Shown piece by piece: positions 1 through 10,975 of a stretch of DNA of 64,000 nucleotides. The notes beneath the pieces are model-generated. The model made no database searches. It saw only the letters and a program-made list of their open reading frames with translations, and was not told where the DNA came from. This stretch comes from Hydractinia symbiolongicarpus (Eukaryota > Cnidaria > Hydrozoa > Anthoathecata > Hydractiniidae). The DNA lies in contig NC_079886.1 in NCBI RefSeq assembly GCF_029227915.1, forward strand, positions 12,299,501 to 12,363,500, read 5' to 3'. The translations under genes were made by a program, and so were the position numbers. The stretch's first letter is position 1. Every line of letters starts with the position of its first letter.

Positions 1-1134
1 TCTTCTTCATTAGCGCTGTTGCCATTATAACACTATTAACTGCGTGCACAGTCCAATACAGGCTGTAATATTGCCTTTTGCAGTCTAATAAAGGCCTCGC
101 ACGTAAATCACGTGGTTTCACCTGTCTGCGCAGGTTACCATTGGACTAGTCCTTGCAGTATCAATGTGCTACAACGTCCAAAGTCGTTTTCATTAGCGCC
201 GTTGCCTTACAACACTCTTAACTACGTGCACAGTCCTATAAAGGCTGTAGTATGGCCTTCTGTAGTCTAATAAAGGCCTTGCACGTAAATCACGTCGTTT
301 CACCTGTCTGCGCAGGTTACGATTGGACTAGTCCTTTCAGTCTCAATATGCTACAACGTCCCAAGTCGTTTTCATTGGCGCTGTGGCCTTAGAACTGTCT
401 TAACTACGTGCACAGTCCTATAAAGGCTGTAATATGGTCTTTTGCAGTCTAATAAAGGCCTTGCACGTAAATCACGTGGTTTCACCTGTCTGCGCAGATT
501 ACCATTGGACTAGTCCTTACAGACTCAATGTGCCACAACGTCCCAAGTCGTTTTCATTAGCGCTGTTGCCTTACAACAGTCCTAACTACGTGCACAGTCT
601 TATAAAGGCTGTAATATGGCCTTTTGCAGTCTAATAAAGGCCTCGCACGTAAATCACGTGGTTCCATCTGCCTGCGCAGGTTACCATTGCACTATTCCAT
701 CCAGTCTCAATGCGCTACCACGTCCCAAGTCGTTTTCATTAGCGCTGTTGCCTTACTACACTCTTAACTACGTGAACAGTCCTATAAAGGCTGCAATATG
801 GCCTTTTGCAGTCTAATAAAAGCATGGCACGTAAATCACGTGGTTTCACCTGCCTGCACAGGTTACCATTGGACTAGTCCTTTCAGTCTCAATGCGCTAC
901 AACGTCCCAAGTCGCTTTTATTAGCGCCGCTGCCTTACAACACTCTTAACAACGTGCATCGTCCTATAAAGACTGTAACATGGCCTTTTGCAGTCTAATA
1001 AAGGCCTCATATGTAATTAACGTGGTTCCATCTGCCTGTGCAGGTTACCATTGCACTGTTCTTTCCAATATCTTGCGCTACCACGTCCCAAGTCCTTCTC
1101 ATTGGCGCCGTTGCCTTAGAACACTCTTAACTAC
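1..1134 (+). repeat. 16-monomer higher-order repeat, copy 1 (period 2910 bp)
   Basis: Positions 1-1134 match 2911-4044 with a constant offset of 2910 bp, or 16 monomers. Shared rare variants include GCCATTATAAC at the start, ATGGTCTTTTGC at 434 and 3344, and CAGACTCAATGTGCC. I noticed under ten single-base differences. Similarity ends where GGGAACAGTCC replaces GTGCACAGTCC at about 1135. Confidence 0.88.
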
Positions 1135-1706
1135 GGGAACAGTCCTATAAAGGCTGCAATATGGCCTTTTGCAGTCTAATAAAAGCCTCGCCCGTAAATC
1201 ACGTGGTTTCACCTGCCTGCACAGGTTACCATTGGACTAGTCCTTTCAGTCTCAATGCGCTACAACGTCCCAAGTCGCTTTTATTAGCGCCGCTGCCTTA
1301 CAACACTCTTAACAACGTGCATCGTCCTATAAAGACTGTAACATGGCCTTTTGCAGTCTAATAAAAGCCTCACACGTAAATCACGTGGTTCCATCTGCCT
1401 GCGCAGGTTACCATTGCACTATTCCATCCAGTGTCAATGCGCTACCACGTCCCAAGTCGTTTTCATTAGCGCTATTGCCTTACAACACTCTTAACTACGT
1501 GAACAGTCCTATAAAGGCTGCAATATGGCCTTTTGCAGTCTAATAAAAGCCTCGCACGTAAATCACGTGGTTTCACCTGCCTGCACAGTTTACCATTGGA
1601 CTAGTCCTTTCAGTCTCAATGCGCTAAAATGTCCCAAGTCGTTTTTATTAGCGCCGCTGCCTTACAACACTCTTAACTACGTGCATCGTCCTATAAAGAC
1701 TGTAAC

Positions 1707-1887
1707 ATGGCCTTTTGCAGTCTAATAAAGGCCTCATACGTAATTAACGTGGTTCCATCTGCCTGTGCAGGTTACCATTGCACTGTTCTTTCCAATATCA
1801 TGCGCTACCACGTCCCAAGTCCTTGTCATTGGCGCCGTTGCCTTAGAACACTCTTAACTACGTGCACAGTCCTATAAAGACCGTAAT
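1707..1887 (+). repeat. Monomer subtype C, exemplar (181 bp)
   Basis: Subtype C is recognised by GCCTCATACGTAATTAACG, CCTGTGCAGG, GTTCTTTCCAATATCATGCG and often AGTCCTTCTCATTGGCGCC. One base is missing relative to A and B around CCAATATCATGCG, which makes it 181 bp and breaks the short open frame found in A and B. It commonly follows B, giving an A-B-C order of about 545 bp at many places. Confidence 0.9.
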
Positions 1888-2069
1888 ATGGCCTTTTGCA
1901 GTCTAATAAAAGCCTCACACGTAAATCACGTGGTTCCATCTGCCTGCGCAGGTTACCATTGCACTATTCCATCCAGTCTCAATGCGCTACCACGTCCCAA
2001 GTCGTTTTCATTAGCGCTGTTGCCTTACAACACTCTTAACTACGTGAACATTCCTATAAAGGCTGCAAT
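1888..2069 (+). repeat. Monomer subtype A, exemplar (182 bp)
   Basis: Subtype A is recognised by GCCTCACACGTAAATC, GTGGTTCCATCTGCC, the perfect palindrome CCTGCGCAGG, TTGCACTATTCCATCC and GCTACCACGTCCC. It usually ends in GTGAACAGTCC followed by AAGGCTGCAAT. It is among the commonest subtypes in both domains. A variant A' with CAGTGTCAATGCG occurs at 1343, 4435 and 41868 and often precedes an H monomer in the right domain. Confidence 0.9.
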
Positions 2070-2251
2070 ATGGCCTTTTGCAGTCTAATAAAAGCCTCGC
2101 ACGTAAATCACGTGGTTTCACCTGCCTGCACAGGTTACCATTGGACTAGTCCTTTCAGTCTCAATGCGCTACAACGTCCCAAGTCGTTTTTATTAGCGCC
2201 GCTGCCTTACAACACTCTTAACTACGTGCATCGTCCTATAAAGACCGTAAT
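2070..2251 (+). repeat. Monomer subtype B, exemplar (182 bp)
   Basis: Subtype B is recognised by GCCTCGCACG, GTGGTTTCACCTGCC, CCTGCACAGG, the second palindrome GGACTAGTCC, TTTTTATTAGCGCCGCTGCC and the ending GTGCATCGTCC. Counting this type base by base gives 182 bp with 52 C, 32 G and 10 CpG. Sub-variants carry CTGCATTCACAGG (for example 8975, 22606) or CACAGTTTACC (for example 1525, 5342, 8611, 26057), which are useful as lineage markers. Confidence 0.9.
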
Positions 2252-2979
2252 ATGGCCTTTTGCAGTCTAATAAAGGCCTCACACGTAAATCACGTGGTTC
2301 CATCTGCCTGCGCAGGTTACCATTGCACTATTCCATCCAGTCTCAATGCGCTACCACGTCCCAAGTCGGTTTCATTAGCGCTGTTGCCTTACAAAACTCT
2401 TAACTACGTGAACAGTCCTATAAAGGGTGTAATACAGCCTTTTGCAGTCTAGTAAAGGCCTAACACGTAAATCACGTGGTTCCATCTGCCTGTGCAGGTT
2501 ACCATTGGCCTAGTCCTTCCAGTCTCAATGCACTACAACGTCCCAAGTCGATTTCCTTAACGCCGTCGCTTTAGAACACTCTTAACTACGTGCATAGTCC
2601 TATAAAGGCTGTAATATGGCCTTTTGCAGTCTAATAAAAGCCTCACACGTAAATCACGTGGTTCCATCTGCCTGCGCAGGTTACCATTGCACTAGTCCTT
2701 TCAGTCTAAATGCGCTACAACGTCCCAAGTCGTTTTCATTAGCGCGATTGCATTAAAACACTCTTAACTACGTGCACAGTCCTATAAAGGCTGTAATATG
2801 GCTTTTGCAGTCTAACAAAAGCCTCACACGTGAATCACGTGGTTCCATCTGCCTGGGCAGGTTACCATTGGACTATTCCTTACAGTCTCAATGTGCTACG
2901 ACGTCCCAAGTCTTCTTCATTAGCGCTGTTGCCATTATAACACTATTAACTGCGTGCACAGTCCAATAAAGGCTGTAAT

Positions 2980-3161
2980 ATTGCCTTTTGCAGTCTAATA
3001 AAGGCCTCGCACGTAAATCACGTGGTTTCACCTGTCTGCACAGGTTACCATTGGACTAGTCCTTGCAGTATCAATGTGCTACAACGTCCAAAGTCGTTTT
3101 CATTAGCGCCGTTGCCTTACAACACTCTTAACTACGTGCACAGTCCTATAAAGGCTGTAGT
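2980..3161 (+). repeat. Monomer subtype E, exemplar (182 bp)
   Basis: Subtype E starts ATTGCC instead of ATGGCC, so no short open frame begins here. It carries CACCTGTCTGCGCAGG, GGACTAGTCC and TTGCAGTATCAATGTGC or TTGCAGTCTCAATGTGC. It usually follows D and precedes F, and it ends in AAGGCTGTAGT. Confidence 0.85.
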
Positions 3162-3343
3162 ATGGCCTTCTGTAGTCTAATAAAGGCCTTGCACGTAAAT
3201 CACGTCGTTTCACCTGTCTGCGCAGGTTACGATTGGACTAGTCCTTTCAGTCTCAATATGCTACAACGTCCCAAGTCGTTTTCATTGGCGCTGTGGCCTT
3301 AGAACTGTCTTAACTACGTGCACAGTCCTATAAAGGCTGTAAT
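3162..3343 (+). repeat. Monomer subtype F, exemplar (182 bp)
   Basis: Subtype F is recognised by ATGGCCTTCTGTAGTC, AAGGCCTTGCACG, CACGTCGTTTCACC (which breaks the CACGTG core), GGTTACGATTGG, CTCAATATGC, GGCGCTGTGGCC and AGAACTGTC. It is the third member of the common D-E-F order. It recurs in both domains, for example at 6250, 9881, 18424, 45868, 47687, 52237, 54962 and 62239. Confidence 0.85.
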
Positions 3344-3840
3344 ATGGTCTTTTGCAGTCTAATAAAGGCCTTGCACGTAAATCACGTGGTTTCACCTGTC
3401 TGCGCAGATTACCATTGGACTAGTCCTTACAGACTCAATGTGCCACAACGTCCCAAGTCGTTTTCATTAGCGCTGTTGCCTTACAACAGTCCTAACTACG
3501 TGCACAGTCTTATAAAGGCTGTAATATGGCCTTTTGCAGTCTAATAAAGGCCTCGCACGTAAATCACGTGGTTCCATCTGCCTGCGCAGGTTACCATTGC
3601 ACTATTCCATCCAGTCTCAATGCGCTACCACGTCCCAAGTCGTTTTCATTAGCGCTGTTGCCTTACTACACTCTTAACTACGTGAACAGTCCTATAAAGG
3701 CTGCAATATGGCCTTTTGCAGGCTAATAAAAGCATGGCACGTAAATCACGTGGTTTCACCTGCCTGCACAGGTTACCATTGGACTAGTCCTTTCAGTCTC
3801 AATGCGCTACAACGTCCCAAGTCGTTTTTATTAGCGCCGC

Positions 3841-5666
3841 TGCCTTACAACACTCTTAACTACGTGCATCGTCCTATAAAGACTGTAACATGGCCTTTTG
3901 CAGTCTAATAAAGGCCTCATACGTAATTAACGTGGTTCCATCTGCCTGTGCAGGTTACCATTGCACTGTTCTTTCCAATATCATGCGCTACCACGTCCCA
4001 AGTCCTTCTCATTGGCGCCGTTGCCTTAGAACACTCTTAACTACGTGCACAGTCCTATAAAGACCGTAATATGGCCTTTTGCAGTCTAATAAAAGCCTCA
4101 CACGTAAATCACGTGGTTCCATCTGCCTGCGCAGGTTACCATTGCACTATTCCATCCAGTCTCAATGCGCTACCACGTCCCAAGTCGTTTTCATTAGCGC
4201 TGTTGCCTTACAACACTCTTAACTACGTGAACAGTCCTATAAAGGCTGCAATATGGCCTTTTGCAGTCTAATAAAAGCCTCGCACGTAAATCACGTGGTT
4301 TCACCTGCATTCACAGGTTACCATTGGACTAGTCCTTTCAGTCTCAATGCGCTACAACGTCCCAAGTCCTTCTCATTGGCGCCGTTGCCTTAGAACACTC
4401 TTAACTACGTGCACAGTCCTATAAAGACCGTAATTTGGCCTTTTGCAGTCTAAAAAAAGCCTCACACGTAAATCACGTGGTTCCATCTGCCTGCGCAGGT
4501 TACCATTGCACTATTCCATCCAGTGTCAATGCGCTACCACGTCCCAAGTCGTTTTCATTAGCGCCGTTGCCTTACAACACTCTTAACTACGTGCACAGTC
4601 CTATAAAGACCGTAATATGGCCTTTTGCAGTCTAATAAAAGCCTCACACGTAAATCACGTGGTTCCATCTGCCTGCGCAGGTTACCATTGGACTAGTCCT
4701 TTCAGTCTCAATGCACTACAACGTCCCAAGTCGCTTTTATTAGCGCCGCTTCCTTACAACACTCTTAACTACGTGCATCGTCCTATAAAGACTGTAACAT
4801 GGCCTTTTGCAGTCTAATAAAGGCCTCATACGTAATTAACGTGGTTCCATCTGCCTGTGCAGGTTACCATTGCATTGTTCTTTCCAATATCATGCGCTAC
4901 CACGTCCCAAGTCCTTCTCATTGGCGCAGTTGCCTTAGAACACTCTTAACTACGTGCACAGTCCTATAAAGACCGTAATATGGCCTTTTGCAGTCTAATA
5001 AAAGCCTCACACGTAAATCACGTGGTTCCATCTGCCTGCGCAGGTTACCATTGCACTATTCCATCCAGTCTCAATGCGCTACAACGTCCCAAGTCGTTTT
5101 TATTAGCGCCGCTGCCTTACAACACTCTTAACTACGTGCATCGTCCTATAAAGACTGTAACATGGCCTTTTGCAGTCTAATAAAGGCCTCATACGTAATT
5201 AACGTGGTTCCATCTGCCTGTGCAGGTTACCATTGCACTGTTCTTTCCAATATCATGCGCTACCACGTCCCAAGTCGTTTTCATTAGCGCTGTTGCCTTA
5301 CAACACTCTTAGTACGTGAACAGTCCTATAAAGGCTGCAATATGGCCTTTTGCAGTCTAATAAAAGCCTCGCACGTAAATCACGTGGTTTCACCTGCCTG
5401 CACAGTTTACCATTGGACTAGTCCTTTCAGTCTCAATGCGCTACAACGTCCCAAGTCGTTTTTATTAGCGCCGCTGCCTTACAACACTCTTAACTACGTG
5501 CATCGTCCTATAAAGACCGTAATATGGCCTTTTGCAGTCTAATAAAGGCCTCACACGTAAATCATGTGGTTCCATCTGCCTGCGCAGGTTACCATTGCAC
5601 TATTCCATCCAGTCTCAATGCGCTACAATGTCCCAAGTCGGTTTCATTAGCGCTGTTGCCTTACAA
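3841..5666 (+). repeat. 18-monomer higher-order repeat, copy 1 (offset 3269-3270 bp)
   Basis: About ten monomers here match 7111-8935. The offset changes from 3270 to 3269 because the right copy lost one base near 7541 (ATAAATCC for ATAAAAGCC). Private variants shared by both copies include GTAATTTGGCC with CTAAAAAAAGCC (4435 and 7704), CTTAGTACGTG (near 5310 and 8580) and TCATGTGGTTCC. Confidence 0.88.
4435..4616 (+). repeat. Marker monomer of block X (five copies in the window)
   Basis: This A' monomer begins GTAATTTGGCC and has CTAAAAAAAGCC where others have CTAATAAAAGCC, losing both the ATG at its start and AATAAA. The same combination occurs only at 4435, 7704, 20063, 25150 and 28602. 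It is followed each time by an A/B hybrid, C, another A/B hybrid, C and B, so it marks one ancestral block copied five times. Confidence 0.88.
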
Positions 5667-6978
5667 CACTCTTAACTACGTGCACGGTCCAATAAAGGGT
5701 GTAATACAGCCTTTTGCAGTCTAGTAAAGGCCTCACACGTAAATCACGTGGTTCCATCTGCCTGTGCAGGTTACCATTGGCCTAGTCCTTCCAGTCTCAA
5801 TGCACTACAACGTCCCAAGTCGATTTCCTTAACGCCGTCGCTTTAGAACACTCTTAACTACGTGCATCGTCCTATAAAGGCTGTAATATGGCCTTTTGCA
5901 GTCTAATAAAAGCCTCACACGTGAATCACGTGGTTCCATCTGCCTGGGCAGGTTACCATTGAACTATTCTTTACAGTCTCAATGTGCTACAACGTCCCAA
6001 GTCTTTTCATTAGCGCTGTTGCCTTATAACACTATTAACTGCGTGCACAGTCCAATAAAGGCTGTAATATTGCCTTTTGCAGTCTAATAAAGGCCTCGCA
6101 CGTAAATCACGTGGTTTCACCTGTCTGCGCAGGTTACCATTGGACTAGTCCTTGCAGTCTCAATGTGCTACAACGTTCCAAGTCGTTTTCATTAGCGCTG
6201 TTGCCTTACAACACTCTTAACTCCGTGCACAGTCCTATAAAGGCTGTAGTATGGCCTTCTGTAGTCTAATAAAGGCCTTGCACGTAAATCACGTCGTTTC
6301 ACCTGTCTGCGCAGGTTACGATTGGACTAGTCCTTTCAGTCTCAATATGCTACAACGTCCCAAGTCGTTTTCATTGGCGCTGTGGCCTTAGAACTGTCTT
6401 AACTATGTGCACGGTCCAATAAAGGGTGTAATACAGCCTTTTGCAGTCTAATAAAGGCCTCACACGTAAATCACGTGGTTCCATCTGCCTGTGCAGGTTA
6501 CCATTGGCCTAGTTCTTCCAGTCTCAATGCACTTCAACGTCCCAAGTCGATTTCCTTAACGCCGTCGCTTTAGAACACTCTTAACTACGTGCATCGTCCT
6601 ATAAAGGCTGTAATATGGCCTTTTGCAGTCTAATAAAAGCCTCACACGTAAATCACGTGGTTCCATCTGCCTGCGCAGGTTACCATTGCACTAGTCCTTT
6701 CAGTCTCAATGCGCTACAACGTCCCAAGTCGTTTTCATTAGCGCGATTGCATTAGAACACTCTTAACTACGTGCACAGTCCTATAAAGGCTGTAATATGG
6801 CTTTTGCAGTCTAACAAAAGCCTCACACGTGAATCACGTGGTTCCATCTTCCTGGGCAGGTTACCATTGGACTATTCCTTACAGTCTCAATGTGCTACAA
6901 CGTCCCAAGTCTTCTTCATTAGCGCTGTTGCCTTATAACACTATTAACTGCGTGCACAGTCCAATAAAGGCTGTAATA
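5667..6978 (+). repeat. 20-monomer higher-order repeat, copy 1 (offset 3632-3633 bp)
   Basis: G, D, E, F, G and following monomers match 9299-10611. The offset moves from 3632 to 3633 because the left copy lost one base near 6004 (GTCTTTTCATT for GTCTTCTTCATT). Shared markers include GGTCCAATAAAGGGTG, CTTCAACGTCCC and AACTCCGTGCAC. Confidence 0.85.
5706..5887 (+). repeat. Monomer subtype G, exemplar (182 bp), left-domain specific
   Basis: Subtype G is recognised by an ACAGCCTTTTGC start, often GTCTAGTAAAGGCC (AATAAA lost), TTGGCCTAGTCCTTCC, CAATGCACT and GATTTCCTTAACGCC. Its centre recurs near 2.55, 5.82, 6.55, 9.45, 10.18, 12.73, 17.81, 21.81, 23.09, 26.90, 29.99, 31.26, 33.44, 34.71 and 36.71 kb. 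I found none to the right of about 36.8 kb. Confidence 0.85.
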
Positions 6979-7110
6979 TTGCCTTTTGCAGTCTAATAAA
7001 GACCTCGCACGTAAATCACGTGGTTTCACCTGTCTGCGCAGGTTACCATTGGACTAGTCCTTGCAGTCTCAATGTGCTACAACGTCCCAAGTCGTTTTCA
7101 TTAGCGCCGT

Positions 7111-8935
7111 TGCCTTACAACACTCTTAACTACGTGCATCGTCCTATAAAGACTGTAACATGGCCTTTTGCAGTCTAATAAAGGCCTCATACGTAATTAA
7201 CGTGGTTCCATCTGCCTGTGCAGGTTACCATTGCACTGTTCTTTCCAATATCATGCGCTACCACGTCCCAAGTCCTTCTCATTGGCGCCGTTGCCTTAGA
7301 ACACTCTTAACTACGTGCACAGTCCTATAAAGACCGTAATATGGCCTTTTGCAGTCTAATAAAAGCCTCACACGTAAATCACGTGGTTCCATCTGCCTGC
7401 GCAGGTTACCATTGCACTATTCCATCCAGTCTCAATGCGCTACCACGTCCCAAGTCGTTTTCATTAGCGCTGTTGCCTTACAACACTCTTAACTACGTGA
7501 ACAGTCCTATAAAGGCTGCAATATGGCCTTTTGCAGTCTAATAAATCCTCGCACGTAAATCACGTGGTTTCACCTGCATTCACAGGTTACCATTGGACTA
7601 GTCCTTTCAGTCTCAATGCGCTACAACGTCCCAAGTCCTTCTCATTGGCGCCGTTGCCTTAGAACACTCTTAACTACGTGCACAGTCCTATAAAGACCGT
7701 AATTTGGCCTTTTGCAGTCTAAAAAAAGCCTCACACGTAAATCACGTGGTTCCATCTGCCTGCGCAGGTTACCATTGCACTATTCCTTCCAGTGTCAATG
7801 CGCTACCACGTCCCAAGTCGTTTTCATTAGCGCCGTTGCCTTACAACACTCTTAACTACGTGCACAGTCCTATAAAGACCGTAATATGGCCTTTTGCAGT
7901 CTAATAAAAGCCTCACACGTAAATCACGTGGTTCCATCTGCCTGCGCAGGTTACCATTGGACTAGTCCTTTCAGTCTCAATGCACTACAACGTCCCAAGT
8001 CGCTTTTATTAGCGCCGCTTCCTTACAACACTCTTAACTACGTGCATCGTCCTATAAAGACTGTAACATGGCCTTTTGCAGTCTAATAAAGGCCTCATAC
8101 GTAATTAACGTGGTTCCATCTGCCTGTGCAGGTTACCATTGCATTGTTCTTTCCAATATCATGCGCTACCACGTCCCAAGTCCTTCTCATTGGCGCAGTT
8201 GCCTTAGAACACTCTTAACTACGTGCACAGTCCTATAAAGACCGTAATATGGCCTTTTGCAGTCTAATAAAAGCCTCACACGTAAATCACGTGGTTCCAT
8301 CTGCCTGCGCAGGTTACCATTGCACTATTCCATCCAGTCTCAATGCGCTACAACGTCCCAAGTCGTTTTTATTAGCGCCGCTGCCTTACAACACTCTTAA
8401 CTACGTGCATCGTCCTATAAAGACTGTAACATGGCCTTTTGCAGTCTAATAAAGGCCTCATACGTAATTAACGTGGTTCCATCTGCCTGTGCAGGTTACC
8501 ATTGCACTGTTCTTTCCAATATCATGCGCTACCACGTCCCAAGTCGTTTTCATTAGCGCTGTTGCCTTACAACACTCTTAGTACGTGAACAGTCCTATAA
8601 AGGCTGCAATATGGCCTTTTGCAGTCTAATAAAAGCCTCGCACGTAAATCACGTGGTTTCACCTGCCTGCACAGTTTACCATTGGACTAGTCCTTTCAGT
8701 CTCAATGCGCTACAACGTCCCAAGTCGTTTTTATTAGCGCCGCTGCCTTACAACACTCTTAACTACGTGCATCGTCCTATAAAGACCGTAATATGGCCTT
8801 TTGCAGTCTAATAAAGGCCTCACACGTAAATCATGTGGTTCCATCTGCCTGCGCAGGTTACCATTGCACTATTCCATCCAGTCTCAATGCGCTACAATGT
8901 CCCAAGTCGGTTTCATTAGCGCTGTTGCCTTACAA
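7111..8935 (+). repeat. 18-monomer higher-order repeat, copy 2 (offset 3269-3270 bp)
   Basis: This is the second copy of 3841-5666. From about 7630 to 9630 the sequence also matches about 25,076-27,076 at a fixed offset of 17,446 bp (96 monomers), so the block belongs to at least two generations of duplication. Confidence 0.85.
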
Positions 8936-9298
8936 AACTCTTAACTACGTGAACAGTCCTATAAAGGCTGCAATATGGCCCTTTGCAGTCTAATAAAAGC
9001 CTCGCACGTAAATCACGTGGTTTCACCTGCATTCACAGGTTACCATTGGACTAGTCCTTTCAGTCTCAATGCGCTACAACGTCCCAAGTCGTTTTTATTA
9101 GCGCCGCTGCCTTACAACACTCTTAACTACGTGCATCGTCCTATAAAGACTGTAACATGGCCTTTTGCAGTCTAATAAAGGCCTCATACGTAATTAACGT
9201 GGTTCCATCTGCCTGTGCAGGTTACCATTGCACTGTTCTTTCCAATCTCATGCGCTACCACGTCCCAAGTCGTTTTCATTAGCGCTGTTGCCTTACAA

Positions 9299-10611
9299 CA
9301 CTCTTAACTACGTGCACGGTCCAATAAAGGGTGTAATACAGCCTTTTGCAGTCTAGTAAAGGCCTCACACGTAAATCACGTGGTTCCATCTGCCTGTGCA
9401 GGTTACCATTGGCCTAGTCCTTCCAGTCTCAATGCACTACAACGTCCCAAGTCGATTTCCTTAACGCCGTCGCTTTAGAACACTCTTAACTACGTGCATC
9501 GTCCTATAAAGGCTGTAATATGGCCTTTTGCAGTCTAATAAAAGCCTCACACGTGAATCACGTGGTTCCATCTGCCTGGGCAGGTTACCATTGGACTATT
9601 CTTTACAGTCTCAATGTGCTACAACGTCCCAAGTCTTCTTCATTAGCGCTGTTGCCTTATAACACTATTAACTGCGTGCACAGTCCAATAAAGGCTGTAA
9701 TATTGCCTTTTGCAGTCTAATAAAGGCCTCGCACGTAAATCACGTGGTTTCACCTGTCTGCGCAGGTTACCATTGGACTAGTCCTTGCAGTCTCAATGTG
9801 CTACAACGTTCCAAGTCGTTTTCATTAGCGCTGTTGCCTTACAACACTCTTAACTCCGTGCACAGTCCTATAAAGGCTGTAGTATGGCCTTCTGTAGTCT
9901 AATAAAGGCCTTGCACGTAAATCACGTCGTTTCACCTGTCTGCGCAGGTTACGATTGGACTAGTCCTTTCAGTCTCAATATGCTACAACGTCCCAAGTCG
10001 TTTTCATTGGCGCTGTGGCCTTAGAACTGTCTTAACTATGTGCACGGTCCAATAAAGGGTGTAATACAGCCTTTTGCAGTCTAATAAAGGCCTCACACGT
10101 AAATCACGTGGTTCCATCTGCCTGTGCAGGTTACCATTGGCCTAGTTCTTCCAGTCTCAATGCACTTCAACGTCCCAAGTCGATTTCCTTAACGCCGTCG
10201 CTTTAGAACACTCTTAACTACGTGCATCGTCCTATAAAGGCTGTAATATGGCCTTTTGCAGTCTAATAAAAGCCTCACACGTAAATCACGTGGTTCCATC
10301 TGCCTGCGCAGGTTACCATTGCACTAGTCCTTTCAGTCTCAATGCGCTACAACGTCCCAAGTCGTTTTCATTAGCGCGATTGCATTAGAACACTCTTAAC
10401 TACGTGCACAGTCCTATAAAGGCTGTAATATGGCTTTTGCAGTCTAACAAAAGCCTCACACGTGAATCACGTGGTTCCATCTTCCTGGGCAGGTTACCAT
10501 TGGACTATTCCTTACAGTCTCAATGTGCTACAACGTCCCAAGTCTTCTTCATTAGCGCTGTTGCCTTATAACACTATTAACTGCGTGCACAGTCCAATAA
10601 AGGCTGTAATA
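9299..10611 (+). repeat. 20-monomer higher-order repeat, copy 2
   Basis: This is the second copy of 5667-6978 and is directly followed by a two-monomer local duplication. It holds few short open frames because D, E, F and G monomers lack either the ATG or the continuous frame, but it is satellite throughout. Confidence 0.85.
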
Positions 10612-10975
10612 TGGCCTTTTGCAGTCTAATAAAAGCCTTGCACGTAAATCACGTGGTTCCATCTGCCTGCGCAGGTTACCATTGCACTAGTCCTTTCAGT
10701 CTCAATGCGCTACAACGTCCCAAGTCGTTTTCATTAGCGCGATTGCATTAGAACACTCTTAACTACGTGCACAGTCCTATAAAGGCTGTAATATGGCTTT
10801 TGCAGTCTAACAAAAGCCTCACACGTGAATCACGTGGTTCCATCTTCCTGGGCAGGTTACCATTGGACTATTCCTTACAGTCTCAATGTGCTACAACGTC
10901 CCAAGTCTTCTTCATTAGCGCTGTTGCCTTATAACACTATTAACTGCGTGCACAGTCCAATAAAGGCTGTAATAT
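10250..10975 (+). repeat. Two-monomer tandem duplication (363 bp unit)
   Basis: The pair containing GCGCGATTGCATTAGAAC followed by the D monomer with CCATCTTCCTGGGCAGG appears at about 10250-10612 and again at about 10613-10975, an offset of 363 bp. The first base differences are at the junction (GCCTCACACG versus GCCTTGCACG). This is the shortest multi-monomer tandem step seen in the left domain. Confidence 0.82.

Larger units (their letters stand above)
2911..4044 (+). repeat. 16-monomer higher-order repeat, copy 2 (period 2910 bp)
   Basis: This is the second copy of the block at 1-1134. A more distant relative lies near 18.2-19.5 kb at an offset of about 15,264 bp, containing the same ATGGTCTTTTGC monomer at 18608. 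Three copies of this recognisable order of D-, E-, F-, A- and B-like monomers therefore exist in the left domain. Confidence 0.85.
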
